Source: Methanosarcina baikalica
Lineage (GTDB): Archaea > Halobacteriota > Methanosarcinia > Methanosarcinales > Methanosarcinaceae
Assembly: GCF_031461075.1 (NCBI RefSeq)
Contig: NZ_JAVKPK010000003.1
Span: 1 to 64,000 of the forward strand
Direction of reading: 5' to 3'
DNA length: 64,000 nt
Below the pieces are notes generated by a model. The model made no database searches, was not told the DNA's origin, and saw nothing but the letters and a program-made list of their open reading frames with translations. Each line of letters opens with the position of its first letter. Position 1 is the stretch's first letter. Shown here piece by piece: positions 51,577 through 61,222 of this stretch. Position numbers and translations under genes: made by a program.

Positions 51577-53058
51577 TCAGAACACATCGTCCTGGGCATA
51601 ACTTCTGTTAAAGTGCAAGGCAAGTTCGGCTTTTTCCAGTTCCCTTCCCAGGTATGCGGCATGATCCAGGCGGGAGACTATTTTCAGTTCAAGTAATGTG
51701 TCCATAACTTCCCTGGCATTTTTTCCCACGACTGAAACTTTTTCGTGTTCGGCTACGATCGATCCGCCATTTCCGCTTATGCTGTCCGGTACTATCCTGA
51801 TGCAGATTGGACCTGCAGGGTCTACACGCCAATTCTTCGAGGATCTGGCTTGAATTGCATTCTGCGGAAGAGGGGAATCAGGCCGCCTGCGTTTTTCCTT
51901 AATGCAAAGTAGGTCCAGCCCAAGGTCTTTTGGAGAGCTTTCTCTTATGCGGGAAAGCTGCATCATCTCGGAAGCCCTTTTCAGTTCCCGGATGGAACCA
52001 TGTGCCTTGTCACTGAACTCGGGGGTAAAAAGGATGCTTGCTCCAGCTTCTGCTCCTATTCCGCAGAGTGTGGCATTTACACCTATTGTATCCACATCCA
52101 TAAGTTCCGTAACATTTCCAGCTCCGAAAAATACCGGAATCTCAGGGTACATCTTATGAAATTCGTGATAGCGTACAATGGATTCGGTTATATTGTGTCC
52201 TACAGGATCAAGAACAGGGTCGGCTATAATTTTCTCAATTCCAAGCCTATTGGCAGCTTCGATATTTCTGAGAAGGCTTTCCAGGCTTTTTCCCTCATCC
52301 GGTATTACAACGGCCGTAATCCCTGCTCTGGCAACAATCGGGCCTGCAGTCTCAATATTCGTATTGTTCAGACTCAGGACAATGTCTACTCCTGCTTCTA
52401 CTCCTTCATTTATCAGTTCAGGATCAAGGGTATCTATGCTGATAGGGGCTTCTGTAATGGCTTTTGCAAGAGATACAGCTCTTCGAACCTGCCCTGGCCG
52501 GGTATTTAGGGTAGCTCCCAGGTCGATAATATCTGCTCCACGGGCGATAAAAGCTTCGATTCTTACTTGAAGCGTCCGGGCATCCATTTCCATGGCCCCT
52601 ACTATCTCTCCCATTACCTTCATGCGAGCCTGTCCTCCGATTTTCACGCTGCTGATTGTAAGGAGTGAGGAGGCTTCCTCTTCGGTTTTCCTTATAAGTT
52701 CAAAAGCCAGCTCTTTTCGAACATCAGCGAGTAGTTCACAGGCCGGAACTTTTTCGGAAAAATCTATTTTTTCAGCAAACGGGAGTACAAAACCAAGGTC
52801 ATAGGCGTGCTTTGGTCCAAGCCGGATTTTACACCTAAGTTCTTCAGAAGCTTTTGAAAAATCTCCTGTTACAAGCCCTGGAAGAAGAATAAGATCGTAA
52901 TCTTTCAAAAAACCTGCTTCTTGAAATATTTTGATAAGCTTTTTAGGGGTGATAAAGGCGGCAATGTCAATATCTGCTACGAGGACGTCGGCTTTTTCAC
53001 CAACTGCTTTCCTAACGGTATTTTCTGCAAGCCGCCCTGTTGCAATCAAAATTTTCAT
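51577..53058 (-). CDS. archaeal dihydropteroate synthase-like protein
   Basis: A 493-residue protein. The N-terminal 145 residues are a family-specific domain (VLVADIDIAAFITPKKLIKI). Residues about 150-400 form a TIM barrel with the pterin-binding features RGADIIDLGATLNTRPG near 183-199, PISIDTLDPELINEG near 211 and DIVLSLNN near 230. A C-terminal domain follows. Homologues in methanogens are linked to tetrahydromethanopterin (tetrahydrosarcinapterin) synthesis. The exact reaction is inferred from that family. Confidence 0.82.
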   Translation of the reverse strand: MKILIATGRLAENTVRKAVGEKADVLVADIDIAAFITPKKLIKIFQEAGFLKDYDLILLPGLVTGDFSKASEELRCKIRLGPKHAYDLGFVLPFAEKIDFSEKVPACELLADVRKELAFELIRKTEEEASSLLTISSVKIGGQARMKVMGEIVGAMEMDARTLQVRIEAFIARGADIIDLGATLNTRPGQVRRAVSLAKAITEAPISIDTLDPELINEGVEAGVDIVLSLNNTNIETAGPIVARAGITAVVIPDEGKSLESLLRNIEAANRLGIEKIIADPVLDPVGHNITESIVRYHEFHKMYPEIPVFFGAGNVTELMDVDTIGVNATLCGIGAEAGASILFTPEFSDKAHGSIRELKRASEMMQLSRIRESSPKDLGLDLLCIKEKRRRPDSPLPQNAIQARSSKNWRVDPAGPICIRIVPDSISGNGGSIVAEHEKVSVVGKNAREVMDTLLELKIVSRLDHAAYLGRELEKAELALHFNRSYAQDDVF

Positions 53059-53131
53059 GTTTTTTAGATAGAAGCGCTAATAAAAAAGAGTATCTGTTTG
53101 AAACAAGCCGGTTAAAAAATTGCCAGGTGAT

Positions 53132-53171
53132 AAAAAGCCCGAACTTTTCAACTTTGAGTGTCCGGGCTTTT
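53132..53171 (-). terminator. hairpin terminator downstream of ftsZ
   Basis: AAAAAGCCCG at 53132-53141 pairs with CGGGCTTTT at 53163-53171. On the ftsZ transcript the stem ends in CTTTTTATC. It lies 14 bases after the ftsZ stop codon. Confidence 0.7.
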
Positions 53172-53184
53172 GTCGAAGCCTGAT

Positions 53185-54366
53185 TTAATTTATAAAGTCA
53201 ATAATTGACTCTTCATGCTTCTTTCTAAGAGGCCCTGACGTATCTCTTAATCGACCTGTAGGTGTCATTTTTCCGAACCTTCTTTCCTGGAGGGGGTCAG
53301 CTTCGATTCTGGACTCCAGGATTCCAGATCCTGCCTGAGGGCCCAGGATCTGGGCAGACTGCACACCTGTCATGATTGCCATTACCCTGACCTTGCCTTC
53401 ATAATCTTCCCTGATCCTTGCGCCCCAGATGACATTTGCATTTGAGGAAAGTTCGTAGGTGAGCATGGAGGCGATTTCTTCGGCTTCCTTCAGGCTCAGG
53501 TCAGGTCCGCCGGTTACATGGACAAGGCTTCCGGTTGCACCCTTGTAATCAACATCAAGCAAGGGATGGTTAAGGGCAGTCCGCACTACTTCAGTGCTCT
53601 TGTCCTGGCTTTTTGACTCGCCTACGAGCATGACTGCAACTCCGCCACAGCTCATAATGGTTCTGATGTCGGCATAGTCAAGATTTATCAGAGAAGGCAC
53701 TGTAATTGTCTCTGTAATTCCTTTTACGGTTTCAGCAATCAGCTGATCCATTACGGAAAAGGCCTGGTCAATAGGGAGGTTTGGCACGTAGTTAAGCAGC
53801 CTGTTATTGTCCAGGACAATTACTGTATCGGCTGCCCGGCGCAGTTCTTCAAGTCCTTCTTCGGCTTTGAAGATGCGGGCCCTTTCGACCCTGAAGGGGC
53901 TGGAGACCATTCCTACAACAATCGCTCCCTGTTCCTTTGCCACTTCGGCAACTACAGGGGCAACGCCCGTCCCGGTACCTCCGCCGAGGCCTGCAGTAAT
54001 AAAAACCAGGTCAACATCTTTTAAAACTTCTTCAAGGGTGCCCCTTGCAAGTTCCGCAGCTTTCTTTCCCGTTTCGGGATAACCGCCTGCTCCCAGTCCT
54101 CGCGTGAGAGTTTTCCCCACGAGGATCTTCTTGTCAGCCCTCACATTGTCAAGGTGCTGCTTATCGGTATTGATACAAACTGTTTCCGCACCTTCGATTC
54201 CTATATTATAGAGCCGGTTTACAGTATTATTTCCTGCACCCCCGCATCCTACAATCATAATTCTTGGCTGCCCGAATTCTTCAAAATCTTCTTCAGAAGA
54301 GGAATTCTTCCGATATTCCTTCTCTTTTTCGCTGAATTTCATTGCTTCCTGTACTATTGATTGCAA
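53185..54366 (-). CDS. ftsZ: cell division GTPase FtsZ
   Basis: A tubulin-like GTPase of about 393 residues. The nucleotide motifs are IMIVGCGGAGNNTVNRL near residues 36-52, ITAGLGGGTGTGVAPVVAE near 125-143 and VLDNNRLLNY near 189; the T7 loop is LINLDYADIRTIMSCGG near 232-248. The C-terminal peptide KHEESIIDFIN may bind SepF. A TTG start at 54366 is preferred because GAGGGGAT lies 4-11 bases upstream; a longer version from a GTG at 54435 would add 23 residues that read through this ribosome-binding site. Confidence 0.93.
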   Translation of the reverse strand: MQSIVQEAMKFSEKEKEYRKNSSSEEDFEEFGQPRIMIVGCGGAGNNTVNRLYNIGIEGAETVCINTDKQHLDNVRADKKILVGKTLTRGLGAGGYPETGKKAAELARGTLEEVLKDVDLVFITAGLGGGTGTGVAPVVAEVAKEQGAIVVGMVSSPFRVERARIFKAEEGLEELRRAADTVIVLDNNRLLNYVPNLPIDQAFSVMDQLIAETVKGITETITVPSLINLDYADIRTIMSCGGVAVMLVGESKSQDKSTEVVRTALNHPLLDVDYKGATGSLVHVTGGPDLSLKEAEEIASMLTYELSSNANVIWGARIREDYEGKVRVMAIMTGVQSAQILGPQAGSGILESRIEADPLQERRFGKMTPTGRLRDTSGPLRKKHEESIIDFIN

Positions 54367-54436
54367 TTCATCCCCTCGACTGGATTTGTGTCTAATAATT
54401 ATGTTTGATTCCCCACCCTTAACATCGGGGGTCACC

Positions 54437-55241
54437 TGTCTGTCAATATTTTTGAGTGGATTTATGAGATAACCTTCAACATGATAAAGATTTTTTATCC
54501 GTTATCTTTAATAAGTTGACACCCTTCTGAACTTAAATATTTCGGACATATTTAAGCAACATTCTTACGTTGTATATTAAGTTTAAATACGTCACCCATA
54601 AATCTCATATATGAACTCTTTTACTTCATTTATTACTTAATTCTCAAAGATGAAGAGTGATGGGCTTTCAAAATATTTATATATTATGACGTACTACTTT
54701 ATTAAGTATTTTATTTTTCTCAGTAAAATTCTTCTGATTATGTAAGTCAGGACAATTTTTTGATCTCATTTTCTCTATTCTTTTGATGCCATGTTCGACT
54801 TCAAGTGTTAACAACGTTATTCCTTAATCTATTTTTGTTAATACTTTCAGATAGGAATTCTTACAATTTAATTGGACTGTTTATATTCTTACTTTTAAGT
54901 AGAATTCTCCCTTAAAAACTGTTTCGGTATTATTCAAGAATTTCAAGGCTCTTGCTTAACTTTTTGAGTAGTTATATTATTTGATATAAAGTTTACATAT
55001 TTCCAATTCGCAGACAATAGTTTCTCTGTTATCTCTTCGGTTTTATTTGGTAAGAGATTCTGAAATTAATTCTTTCAGTTTTCGGAATTGGAGATCTGTG
55101 CATTTTTTACGAATAAATATGTTAAAACCATAATTCTGTTCAGGACTTTTCGGGAAAGCTTTAAGGCTTTAAACCCGCTTTTACCTCATTTTAGCAACTT
55201 TTATTCAAAATTATTCAGTTATTAATCTTGGAGTCATAATC
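54437..55241. other. 800-bp AT-rich divergent intergenic region
   Basis: No gene is supported. It holds the divergent promoters of ftsZ and the HAD gene. Several TATA-like sequences are present (for example TATTTATATATTATG near 54674-54688), and ATTCTTACA/ATTCTTAC motifs recur. Confidence 0.4.
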
Positions 55242-55904
55242 GTGTTAAAAGCATTAATTTTCGATATGGATGGCGTTCTTGTGGACTCTATGCCCTTCCA
55301 TGCAGCAGCCTGGAAAAAAGCTTTTCTTGATATGGGTATGGAAATCCAGGACAGGGACATTTATGCAATCGAAGGTTCAAATCCCAGGACCGGCCTTCCT
55401 CTGCTCATCCGAAAAGCCAGAAGAGAGCCAGACGCATATGACTTTGAAACTATCACCTCAATCTACAGGCAGGAGTTCAAAAGAATTTTTGAGCTAAAGG
55501 CTTTCGATGGAATGAAGGAGTGCCTTGAAGTGCTTAAAACACGTTTCCTCCTTTCAGTAGTATCGGGTTCGGACCGTTCTATTGTTTACGGTATCGTGGA
55601 CCGGCTTTTTCCCGGAATATTCGACACTGTGGTCACAGGAGACGATATTACGAACTCAAAACCTCATCCTGACCCCTTTTTGAAAGCCGTTAAACTTCTA
55701 AAGGTCCGGCGGGAAGAATGTGTTATCATTGAAAACGCCATTCTGGGCGTAGAAGCTGCAAAAAAAGCCGAAATTTACTGCATAGGGGTCCCCACGTATG
55801 TGGAACCTTGGCAGCTTGACAGGGCAGATCTTGTGGTAGGCGATCACAAAAAACTAATGGAACATCTTCTAAGTCTTGAGCCTGCCCTCAGGTTCAGGAT
55901 ATGA
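55242..55904 (+). CDS. HAD-superfamily phosphatase, beta-phosphoglucomutase-like
   Basis: A 220-residue HAD hydrolase. Motif I is FDMDGVLVDSMPFH at residues 7-20, motif II VVSGSDRS near 105, motif III the Lys in NSKPHPDPF near 144, and motif IV VIIENAILGVEAAKKA near 161, with Glu where many family members have GDS. This pattern fits the beta-phosphoglucomutase/phosphatase subgroup acting on sugar phosphates. The start is GTG with CTTGGAGTC upstream. It is convergent with aCPSF1. Confidence 0.88.
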   Translation: MLKALIFDMDGVLVDSMPFHAAAWKKAFLDMGMEIQDRDIYAIEGSNPRTGLPLLIRKARREPDAYDFETITSIYRQEFKRIFELKAFDGMKECLEVLKTRFLLSVVSGSDRSIVYGIVDRLFPGIFDTVVTGDDITNSKPHPDPFLKAVKLLKVRREECVIIENAILGVEAAKKAEIYCIGVPTYVEPWQLDRADLVVGDHKKLMEHLLSLEPALRFRI

Positions 55905-55948
55905 AAAGTTTATTTTTCTTCTAAAATGAAATTTGTGGCCCCTGAGGG

Positions 55949-57862
55949 TCACAGTAACCTTATGGTTTCCAGGTTTGTGAGAGCGCGGGTCTCAATCTTC
56001 AGTTTTTTATAAATCGAACTTGCCAGGTCGATACAGGCTTTCTCATCTCCATGTTCCGTGAACACTCTTTCCGGACGGGGCTGCATTCTCTTGATATAGT
56101 CCATAAGCTGCCTCCTGTCTGAATGGCCTGAGAAACCGTCTACTACCTGAACTTCCATATTCATTTTCAGCATCTCAGTGTTCCCGTTCTTTCCTGTCAT
56201 AGGGATTTCCTTCCATCCTTTCTGAATTCTGCGCCCTACAGTCCCATCGGCCTGGTACCCTACGAAAACAAGGGTATTGCGTGCTTCTCCGGCAAAGGCC
56301 TTGAAGTAATCCATAACCGGTCCTCCGTTCATCATACCTGAGGTCGAAAGAATCACACAGGGTTGAGGGTTCTGAATTATTTTCTGGCGCATCTCGTGGG
56401 AATCAACGGGTTTGAAGAATTCGGATAGGAAGGGATTCTGGCCTTTCTGGAAGATTAACTTCCTCAGGTCATTGTTCAGGTATTCGGGGTGTGTCGCATG
56501 GATTGCTGTAGCTTCCCAGATCATTCCGTCCAGGTAGACAGGGACTTCAGGAATCAAACCTTTTCTTATGGATTCCTCAAGCACTATCATAACTTCCTGG
56601 CTTCTACCAACAGCAAACGTCGGTACAAGAGCAATTCCTCCGCGCTCCAGGGTGTTCTTAATTACCATCTGCAGGTGCCTTTCAGCATCCTTAAGTGCAG
56701 GCTGGAATGCATTGGAATTTCCATAAGTGGCTTCGCTGATTACGGTTTCAACCCTTGGGAATTTATTTACCGCAGGATCAAAAAGCCTGGTTTTCTCATA
56801 CTTGTGGTCTCCCGTAAAGACCACATTATGAAGCCCGTCTCCGATGTGGAAGTGGGAAATTGCCGAACCCAGAATATGGCCCGCGTTGTGGAAGGTTAAT
56901 TTGATGTCAGGGGCAATATCCGTGACTTCCTCATAGTCCAGAGGAATCGTGTGTTTAAGGGTCTTCGATATCATTCCCGCCTCGTAGGGGATCTTCTTCC
57001 CTTCTTTTGCTGCCACATCGATATAGTCGAGCTGGAGTAGCACCATCAGGTCCCTTGTGGGAGGCGTGCAGTATACGGGTCCTTCATATCCATATTTGAA
57101 AAGCAGGGGAACAAGCCCCTGATGGTCCAGATGGGCATGAGTAACTATCACGGCATCAATCTGGTTTAAAGGAAAAACTTCAGGAACATACAGATAAGGA
57201 GTCATGTTCTCGTCTGAGCCAACGTTGACTCCGCAATCAATCAGGATTCTGGACTCGGGAGTCGAGAGCAGGAAACAGCTCCTTCCGACTTCTTTGCATC
57301 CCCCAAGCGATGTAACCCTTACCCACTGGTCTTTTGAAGTACACTCTTTGTGAATTTTCCTCCCCACGGATTTCAGGATTTCTTTTCTTTCCTTGAGATT
57401 GTTCCTCATAAATTCCCTGATATTTTTTACGGTGCGGGATTTGATAGGAGGAGTCCGAACAACTTTCGGAATCCAGCCGATTTGCTTTGTAATCTCTCGG
57501 AGAGTCGCTCCGTGCTTTCCTATCACAAGGCCCGGCTTTTCAGCTTCAATAATTACTTCTCCGGAATCTGGGTCAAAATAGTAGCTTGAGATTACGGATT
57601 CTTTTGGAACAACTTCTTCGATTATAGAAATAGAGTCTTCAGGAGTTGCAAGCACTCTCGGATCCGGGCGCATGGCGATCCGCGTCCTGAGTTCTTTTGC
57701 CAGGGTGCGAATTATATTCCCATCATCTGCGAATTTGCGGGGTTCTTCAGTGTATAGTACAAGTTGAGGCCCCTCAAATTCGACGTCAGTAATTGTAACT
57801 CCGTCGGGTAGATTTTTCTCAATTTTATGTTTGAGGTCTAATAGCACGTCTTCAATAGGCAT
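55949..57862 (-). CDS. archaeal CPSF1-type beta-CASP ribonuclease with KH domains
   Basis: A 637-residue aCPSF1 (FttA-type) protein. Residues 1-145 contain two KH-like RNA-binding domains (GLVIGKHGATLREITKQIGW near 131). The metallo-beta-lactamase signature VTHAHLDHQGLVPL lies near 239-252, with a beta-CASP domain further on (PCVILSTSGMMNGGPVMDYF near 495) and VVDGFSGHSDRRQLMDY near 570. It cleaves RNA 3' ends and drives transcription termination in archaea. The homologous M. mazei protein has been crystallised. Motif residues look intact. Confidence 0.94.
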   Translation of the reverse strand: MPIEDVLLDLKHKIEKNLPDGVTITDVEFEGPQLVLYTEEPRKFADDGNIIRTLAKELRTRIAMRPDPRVLATPEDSISIIEEVVPKESVISSYYFDPDSGEVIIEAEKPGLVIGKHGATLREITKQIGWIPKVVRTPPIKSRTVKNIREFMRNNLKERKEILKSVGRKIHKECTSKDQWVRVTSLGGCKEVGRSCFLLSTPESRILIDCGVNVGSDENMTPYLYVPEVFPLNQIDAVIVTHAHLDHQGLVPLLFKYGYEGPVYCTPPTRDLMVLLQLDYIDVAAKEGKKIPYEAGMISKTLKHTIPLDYEEVTDIAPDIKLTFHNAGHILGSAISHFHIGDGLHNVVFTGDHKYEKTRLFDPAVNKFPRVETVISEATYGNSNAFQPALKDAERHLQMVIKNTLERGGIALVPTFAVGRSQEVMIVLEESIRKGLIPEVPVYLDGMIWEATAIHATHPEYLNNDLRKLIFQKGQNPFLSEFFKPVDSHEMRQKIIQNPQPCVILSTSGMMNGGPVMDYFKAFAGEARNTLVFVGYQADGTVGRRIQKGWKEIPMTGKNGNTEMLKMNMEVQVVDGFSGHSDRRQLMDYIKRMQPRPERVFTEHGDEKACIDLASSIYKKLKIETRALTNLETIRLL

Positions 57863-57975
57863 TAAGAATCTTCCTGTTTGTCAAAAAATGAAAAAGTATG
57901 TGGATATTAAAAAAATAATAAGTTGAAAAAGATGTTAGTTTAACGTTAAATTAAAAAACCAACAATTTAAATTAC

Positions 57976-58608
57976 TTAGTTTAATAAAGCCCTTCTGGAT
58001 TTTATTTCTTCCGGGTCCAGCCTTGTGAATGCCTCCTTAGTAATTACCACTACATCGATATGTTCTCCTGATGCTGAATCCCTTTTAGTTGCATTGTGGA
58101 TCGCCCGGATAGTAAGGTCAAGGCCTTCCTTTACAGTCATGTTTTCCTTATACTGGTCTTCAAGCACCCCATAAGCCATGGGAGACCCGGAACCTGTAGC
58201 TGAAATCCTTGTCTCTTCAATGCTTCCTCCGAGAGCGTCCAGTGAGTAAATAGCAGGCCCGTGTTTGTCAACTCCTCCTATAAGGAGCTGGACCATCATA
58301 GGATAGTAGCGGTTGGCATTTAAGAAATTTGACATTAAAGTTGCAATTCCTTTGATTGTCATGGATTCTTTCCTGCGCATCTTGTAAAGCTGCGATTCTA
58401 CATTTACGAGCCGCACAAGTTGCTGGGCATCCCCCACCGAACCGGCAGTGGTCATTCCTACAAGGTCATCGATCTGGTAAACCTTCTTTGCAGTTTTACT
58501 TGCGATGAAATTCCCCATTGTGGCTCTCTGTTCGCTTGCGAGCACGATACCATCGGTACAAACTACTCCTACGGTAGTTGTGCCCTTTAGATATTTGTCA
58601 TTATCCAT
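57976..58608 (-). CDS. psmB: proteasome beta subunit
   Basis: A 210-residue precursor. A propeptide of about 8 residues (MDNDKYLK) precedes GTTTVGVV; autocleavage after Gly exposes the catalytic Thr. Asp and Lys partners are visible in CTDGIVLASEQRATMG near 19-34, with the SGSPMAYGVLE segment near 140. It forms the inner rings of the 20S core. The ATG at 58608 is preferred over one at 58614 because GAGGGTAT lies at the right distance. Confidence 0.94.
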   Translation of the reverse strand: MDNDKYLKGTTTVGVVCTDGIVLASEQRATMGNFIASKTAKKVYQIDDLVGMTTAGSVGDAQQLVRLVNVESQLYKMRRKESMTIKGIATLMSNFLNANRYYPMMVQLLIGGVDKHGPAIYSLDALGGSIEETRISATGSGSPMAYGVLEDQYKENMTVKEGLDLTIRAIHNATKRDSASGEHIDVVVITKEAFTRLDPEEIKSRRALLN

Positions 58609-58866
58609 AAACATACCCTCATAATAAGTTAAAAATGAGAAATGTCGCTAAAAAAAAATGTTTTAGTGAGGTAAGTATTTTTAACTTAAATCGCAGGATT
58701 TAGCAATCCATTATCTCATTATTAATATCGATATATATAAGTTTTCCCCCTTTATTTTTTCCTAAATGCATCTGCATTTAAATTTAAAGGAGGATTTGGT
58801 AAAATAACCTTTTCTTTTTCCTTTACAGGATATCCAGATTTTCTGATACCCCGAGAAACCCGGAAT

Positions 58867-59391
58867 TTAACAGAAAAGCCCTTCGACTTCTTCAGCGAGT
58901 TTATTTACTCTCTGAATTACCTTTTCTGATACTTCTTTCTTACGCATGATTGCAGTTCTCTCATCTATTGTGATTCTGTTCGTTCCTTTGACAAGGTTAT
59001 CTGCATGAGCAACTATTTTTTCCTCAAGGCTCCGTGGGAAATAATCGTCTTCAGGAAGCCCTAACTTTCTGGCTTCTTCTTTTGAGACTCCTGCACCTAT
59101 ATGTCTTTTTATTATTTCGGAAATCTCTGGCTCTATTCCTCTGGCTTTAGCTAGCCTGTACCCTTCTACCGCATGAGTGATTTCATGAGTTCGACATCTC
59201 CCAAAATCATGTAGAAGAGCTCCGACTTCGACCAGTTCCGGATTTACGTTATGTCCTGCTGCCTTTGCTTTATTTGCAATCTCAACTGCGAGAGAGGCAA
59301 CTTCTTTACAGTGCTCAATCACATTAGGAGCGCATTCTGTTTCTTCAAGCAGCTTTATTGCTTCGGCTCGAGTGGTCAAGGCATGTCCCAT
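58867..59391 (-). CDS. HD-domain phosphohydrolase family protein
   Basis: A 174-residue protein of the archaeal HD family (TIGR00295-like). The metal site is seen as HCKEVASLA near residue 27, GALLHDFGRCRTHEITHAVE near 58-77, RHIGAG near 95 and VAHADNLVKG near 126. A nucleotide or phosphoester substrate is likely but not defined. The ATG overlaps the TAA of the TFE gene (TAATG), so it is translationally coupled to a transcription factor gene. Confidence 0.85.
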   Translation of the reverse strand: MGHALTTRAEAIKLLEETECAPNVIEHCKEVASLAVEIANKAKAAGHNVNPELVEVGALLHDFGRCRTHEITHAVEGYRLAKARGIEPEISEIIKRHIGAGVSKEEARKLGLPEDDYFPRSLEEKIVAHADNLVKGTNRITIDERTAIMRKKEVSEKVIQRVNKLAEEVEGLFC

Positions 59392-59897
59392 TATATTGAT
59401 GAATTCAGAGCATCCACGCGTTTTTTCAGAACTTCCACAAAGCGAGAATTGTCATAGTAGACCAGGTCTTCTCCGCACATGGGGCAGAGAAACTCGGTCT
59501 CTGTTGCTTCGTTAAATAGGAGGCGAACACAGCCCTGCGGGCATACGTAGAAAACGTTATTTTCTTCAAACTCGAGGCGGGTCCTGAGGTTTCTGATCAG
59601 TCTCTTCTTTTCCCTCATAAGCTGGTGCTCTATGTCTGAAAAGTTAAGATGCCAGAGATATGTCAACCATCCACTGTTTGAATCTCTCTCTCTGCGGCAG
59701 ACTGCAAATTTATTTTCATAAAGTATGAAGAGATTTCTTCTTACAGTGTTCAGTAGAACCCCGCTCTTTGCTGCAACTTCCTCATCAGTAACCTCGCCTT
59801 CGGGCATTTCTTCTATCATTTTGAGCCCGTCTTCCCCTACAAGGCTCATGAGATATCCTCTAATTACCTTGTCATTTAAATCGACCAACGTGTTCAC
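59391..59897 (-). CDS. tfe: transcription initiation factor E subunit alpha (TFE)
   Basis: A 168-residue archaeal TFE-alpha. Residues 5-90 form the extended winged helix (TDEEVAAKSGVLLNTVRRNL near 37-56) that stabilises the open complex. The C-terminal zinc ribbon is CPQGC near 118 and CPMCG near 137. It helps TBP/TFB recruit and open promoters with RNA polymerase. It overlaps the downstream HD gene by one base. Confidence 0.93.
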   Translation of the reverse strand: MNTLVDLNDKVIRGYLMSLVGEDGLKMIEEMPEGEVTDEEVAAKSGVLLNTVRRNLFILYENKFAVCRRERDSNSGWLTYLWHLNFSDIEHQLMREKKRLIRNLRTRLEFEENNVFYVCPQGCVRLLFNEATETEFLCPMCGEDLVYYDNSRFVEVLKKRVDALNSSI

Positions 59898-59999
59898 CTC
59901 AAATCCCTATATGAATTGCACATATCAGTATTAAGTTTATATTCCGTTTTCCGGAAGCTTTCTATAACTGGAAAAATTATCTTTTCAGCAACCTGAATT

Positions 60000-61199
60000 T
60001 TATACTTTTTCAACAGAGCTCAGGCATTCCCTTGGTTTCTTCGCTCTATTTTCAATAAAAGCCTTTATCCTATTTGCCCCTCTTTCAAGCGAAAGGACTG
60101 CCTCTTCTCTGGTAGAGGTACATGCGAACAGGGAAGTAAGAGGCCCATCAGGTTCTGCAACAGTTCCCTGGAAAGGAATGTCAGCGCCCTTTTCCCTGAG
60201 AATGAAGTCCATGAGCTTTCTGTCTATAAATAGCTCTCTATCCGAGTACATTACTCCCCTTGCAGCAAAACACTTCGCGTCAGGTTTTTCCGGAAGTTTT
60301 CCTCTAAAGCAGTCAGCATGGGCCTCAAAAAGGTTAATGCTCATCGCCTTCTCTACAGTATCAAGGCTTCCCTGGAACCTGGGATTTATCTCAAGTACTA
60401 CAGGCCCTTTTTCCGAAACCAGGAAATCCACTCCATTTGAGCCTATGAGCTTGAATTCGAGCACCAGCTCTTCAGCAAAAGCTTCCATTTGCTCTGCCTG
60501 CTCGGTCCTGAAAGGAGTTACATTTCCGCAATAGGCAAAGGGCAGCCGCGAAAGCCAGGGTATTCCTATCAACTGTTCATTCACAGCAACCGGAAGAGCT
60601 TCATTCTTTGTAGAAAGCAGAGAGACGCTTGAAGGTGTTCCTTCCAGAAAGTCCTGTACGACGATTGTTTCTTCCGTAAATTCCGGATCCAGCCTGGATA
60701 GCTCATCGAGGATAGTTAAAAGCTCCTTTCTGCTCCTTGCCACCCGGTTGAAAATTCCCCCTCCTCCTGAGGCTGGCTTAACCATAACCGGATATTCGAT
60801 TGCATCTAATTCTTCTGGAGAATAACAGCGTGGGTGAGGAATTCCAAGGGCTTCAAGCCTTTTTGAAAGGTACAGCTTGTTTGAAGCCTTCTGCATGGCG
60901 TCCGGACTGCTGGCAAGCACAGGACAGGAAAAACTCTTGTGATCAAGCATTTCCAACCCTGAGCCGGGAACAAGGGCATCAAACTCTATCCCGAATGCAT
61001 TCATTTGAGCTTTTATCCGGGAAACATCGAGCTGATGCAGTTCCTTTACAGTCCTGTACTCTAGAAGAGCCGATGAGTATGAGCATTTCTGCAGGTCAAG
61101 ATCACGGAAAGCGTCTATAGAGCAGACCGTATAGCCAGCTCTGCTTGCGGAGCAGGCAATGTTTCTTGTATTAAACCCGATTACAAGGATATTCTGCAT
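60000..61199 (-). CDS. ATP-grasp family enzyme
   Basis: A 399-residue ATP-grasp protein of an archaeal carboligase-like group. The N-terminal domain begins NILVIGFNTRNIACSASRAG. The ATP-binding region has YPVMVKPASGGGGIFNRVAR near residues 136-155 and VVQDFLEG near 183, and metal ligands lie in PVVLEINPRFQGSLDTVEKA near 271. It joins a carboxylate to an amine or similar group; the substrates are unknown. Tyramine-glutamate ligase (MfnD) in methanofuran synthesis is one possible comparison. It lies directly downstream of the NMD3 gene. Confidence 0.78.
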   Translation of the reverse strand: MQNILVIGFNTRNIACSASRAGYTVCSIDAFRDLDLQKCSYSSALLEYRTVKELHQLDVSRIKAQMNAFGIEFDALVPGSGLEMLDHKSFSCPVLASSPDAMQKASNKLYLSKRLEALGIPHPRCYSPEELDAIEYPVMVKPASGGGGIFNRVARSRKELLTILDELSRLDPEFTEETIVVQDFLEGTPSSVSLLSTKNEALPVAVNEQLIGIPWLSRLPFAYCGNVTPFRTEQAEQMEAFAEELVLEFKLIGSNGVDFLVSEKGPVVLEINPRFQGSLDTVEKAMSINLFEAHADCFRGKLPEKPDAKCFAARGVMYSDRELFIDRKLMDFILREKGADIPFQGTVAEPDGPLTSLFACTSTREEAVLSLERGANRIKAFIENRAKKPRECLSSVEKV

Positions 61200-61222
61200 A
61201 TTTCCTCTTTATGGAGTTATCA

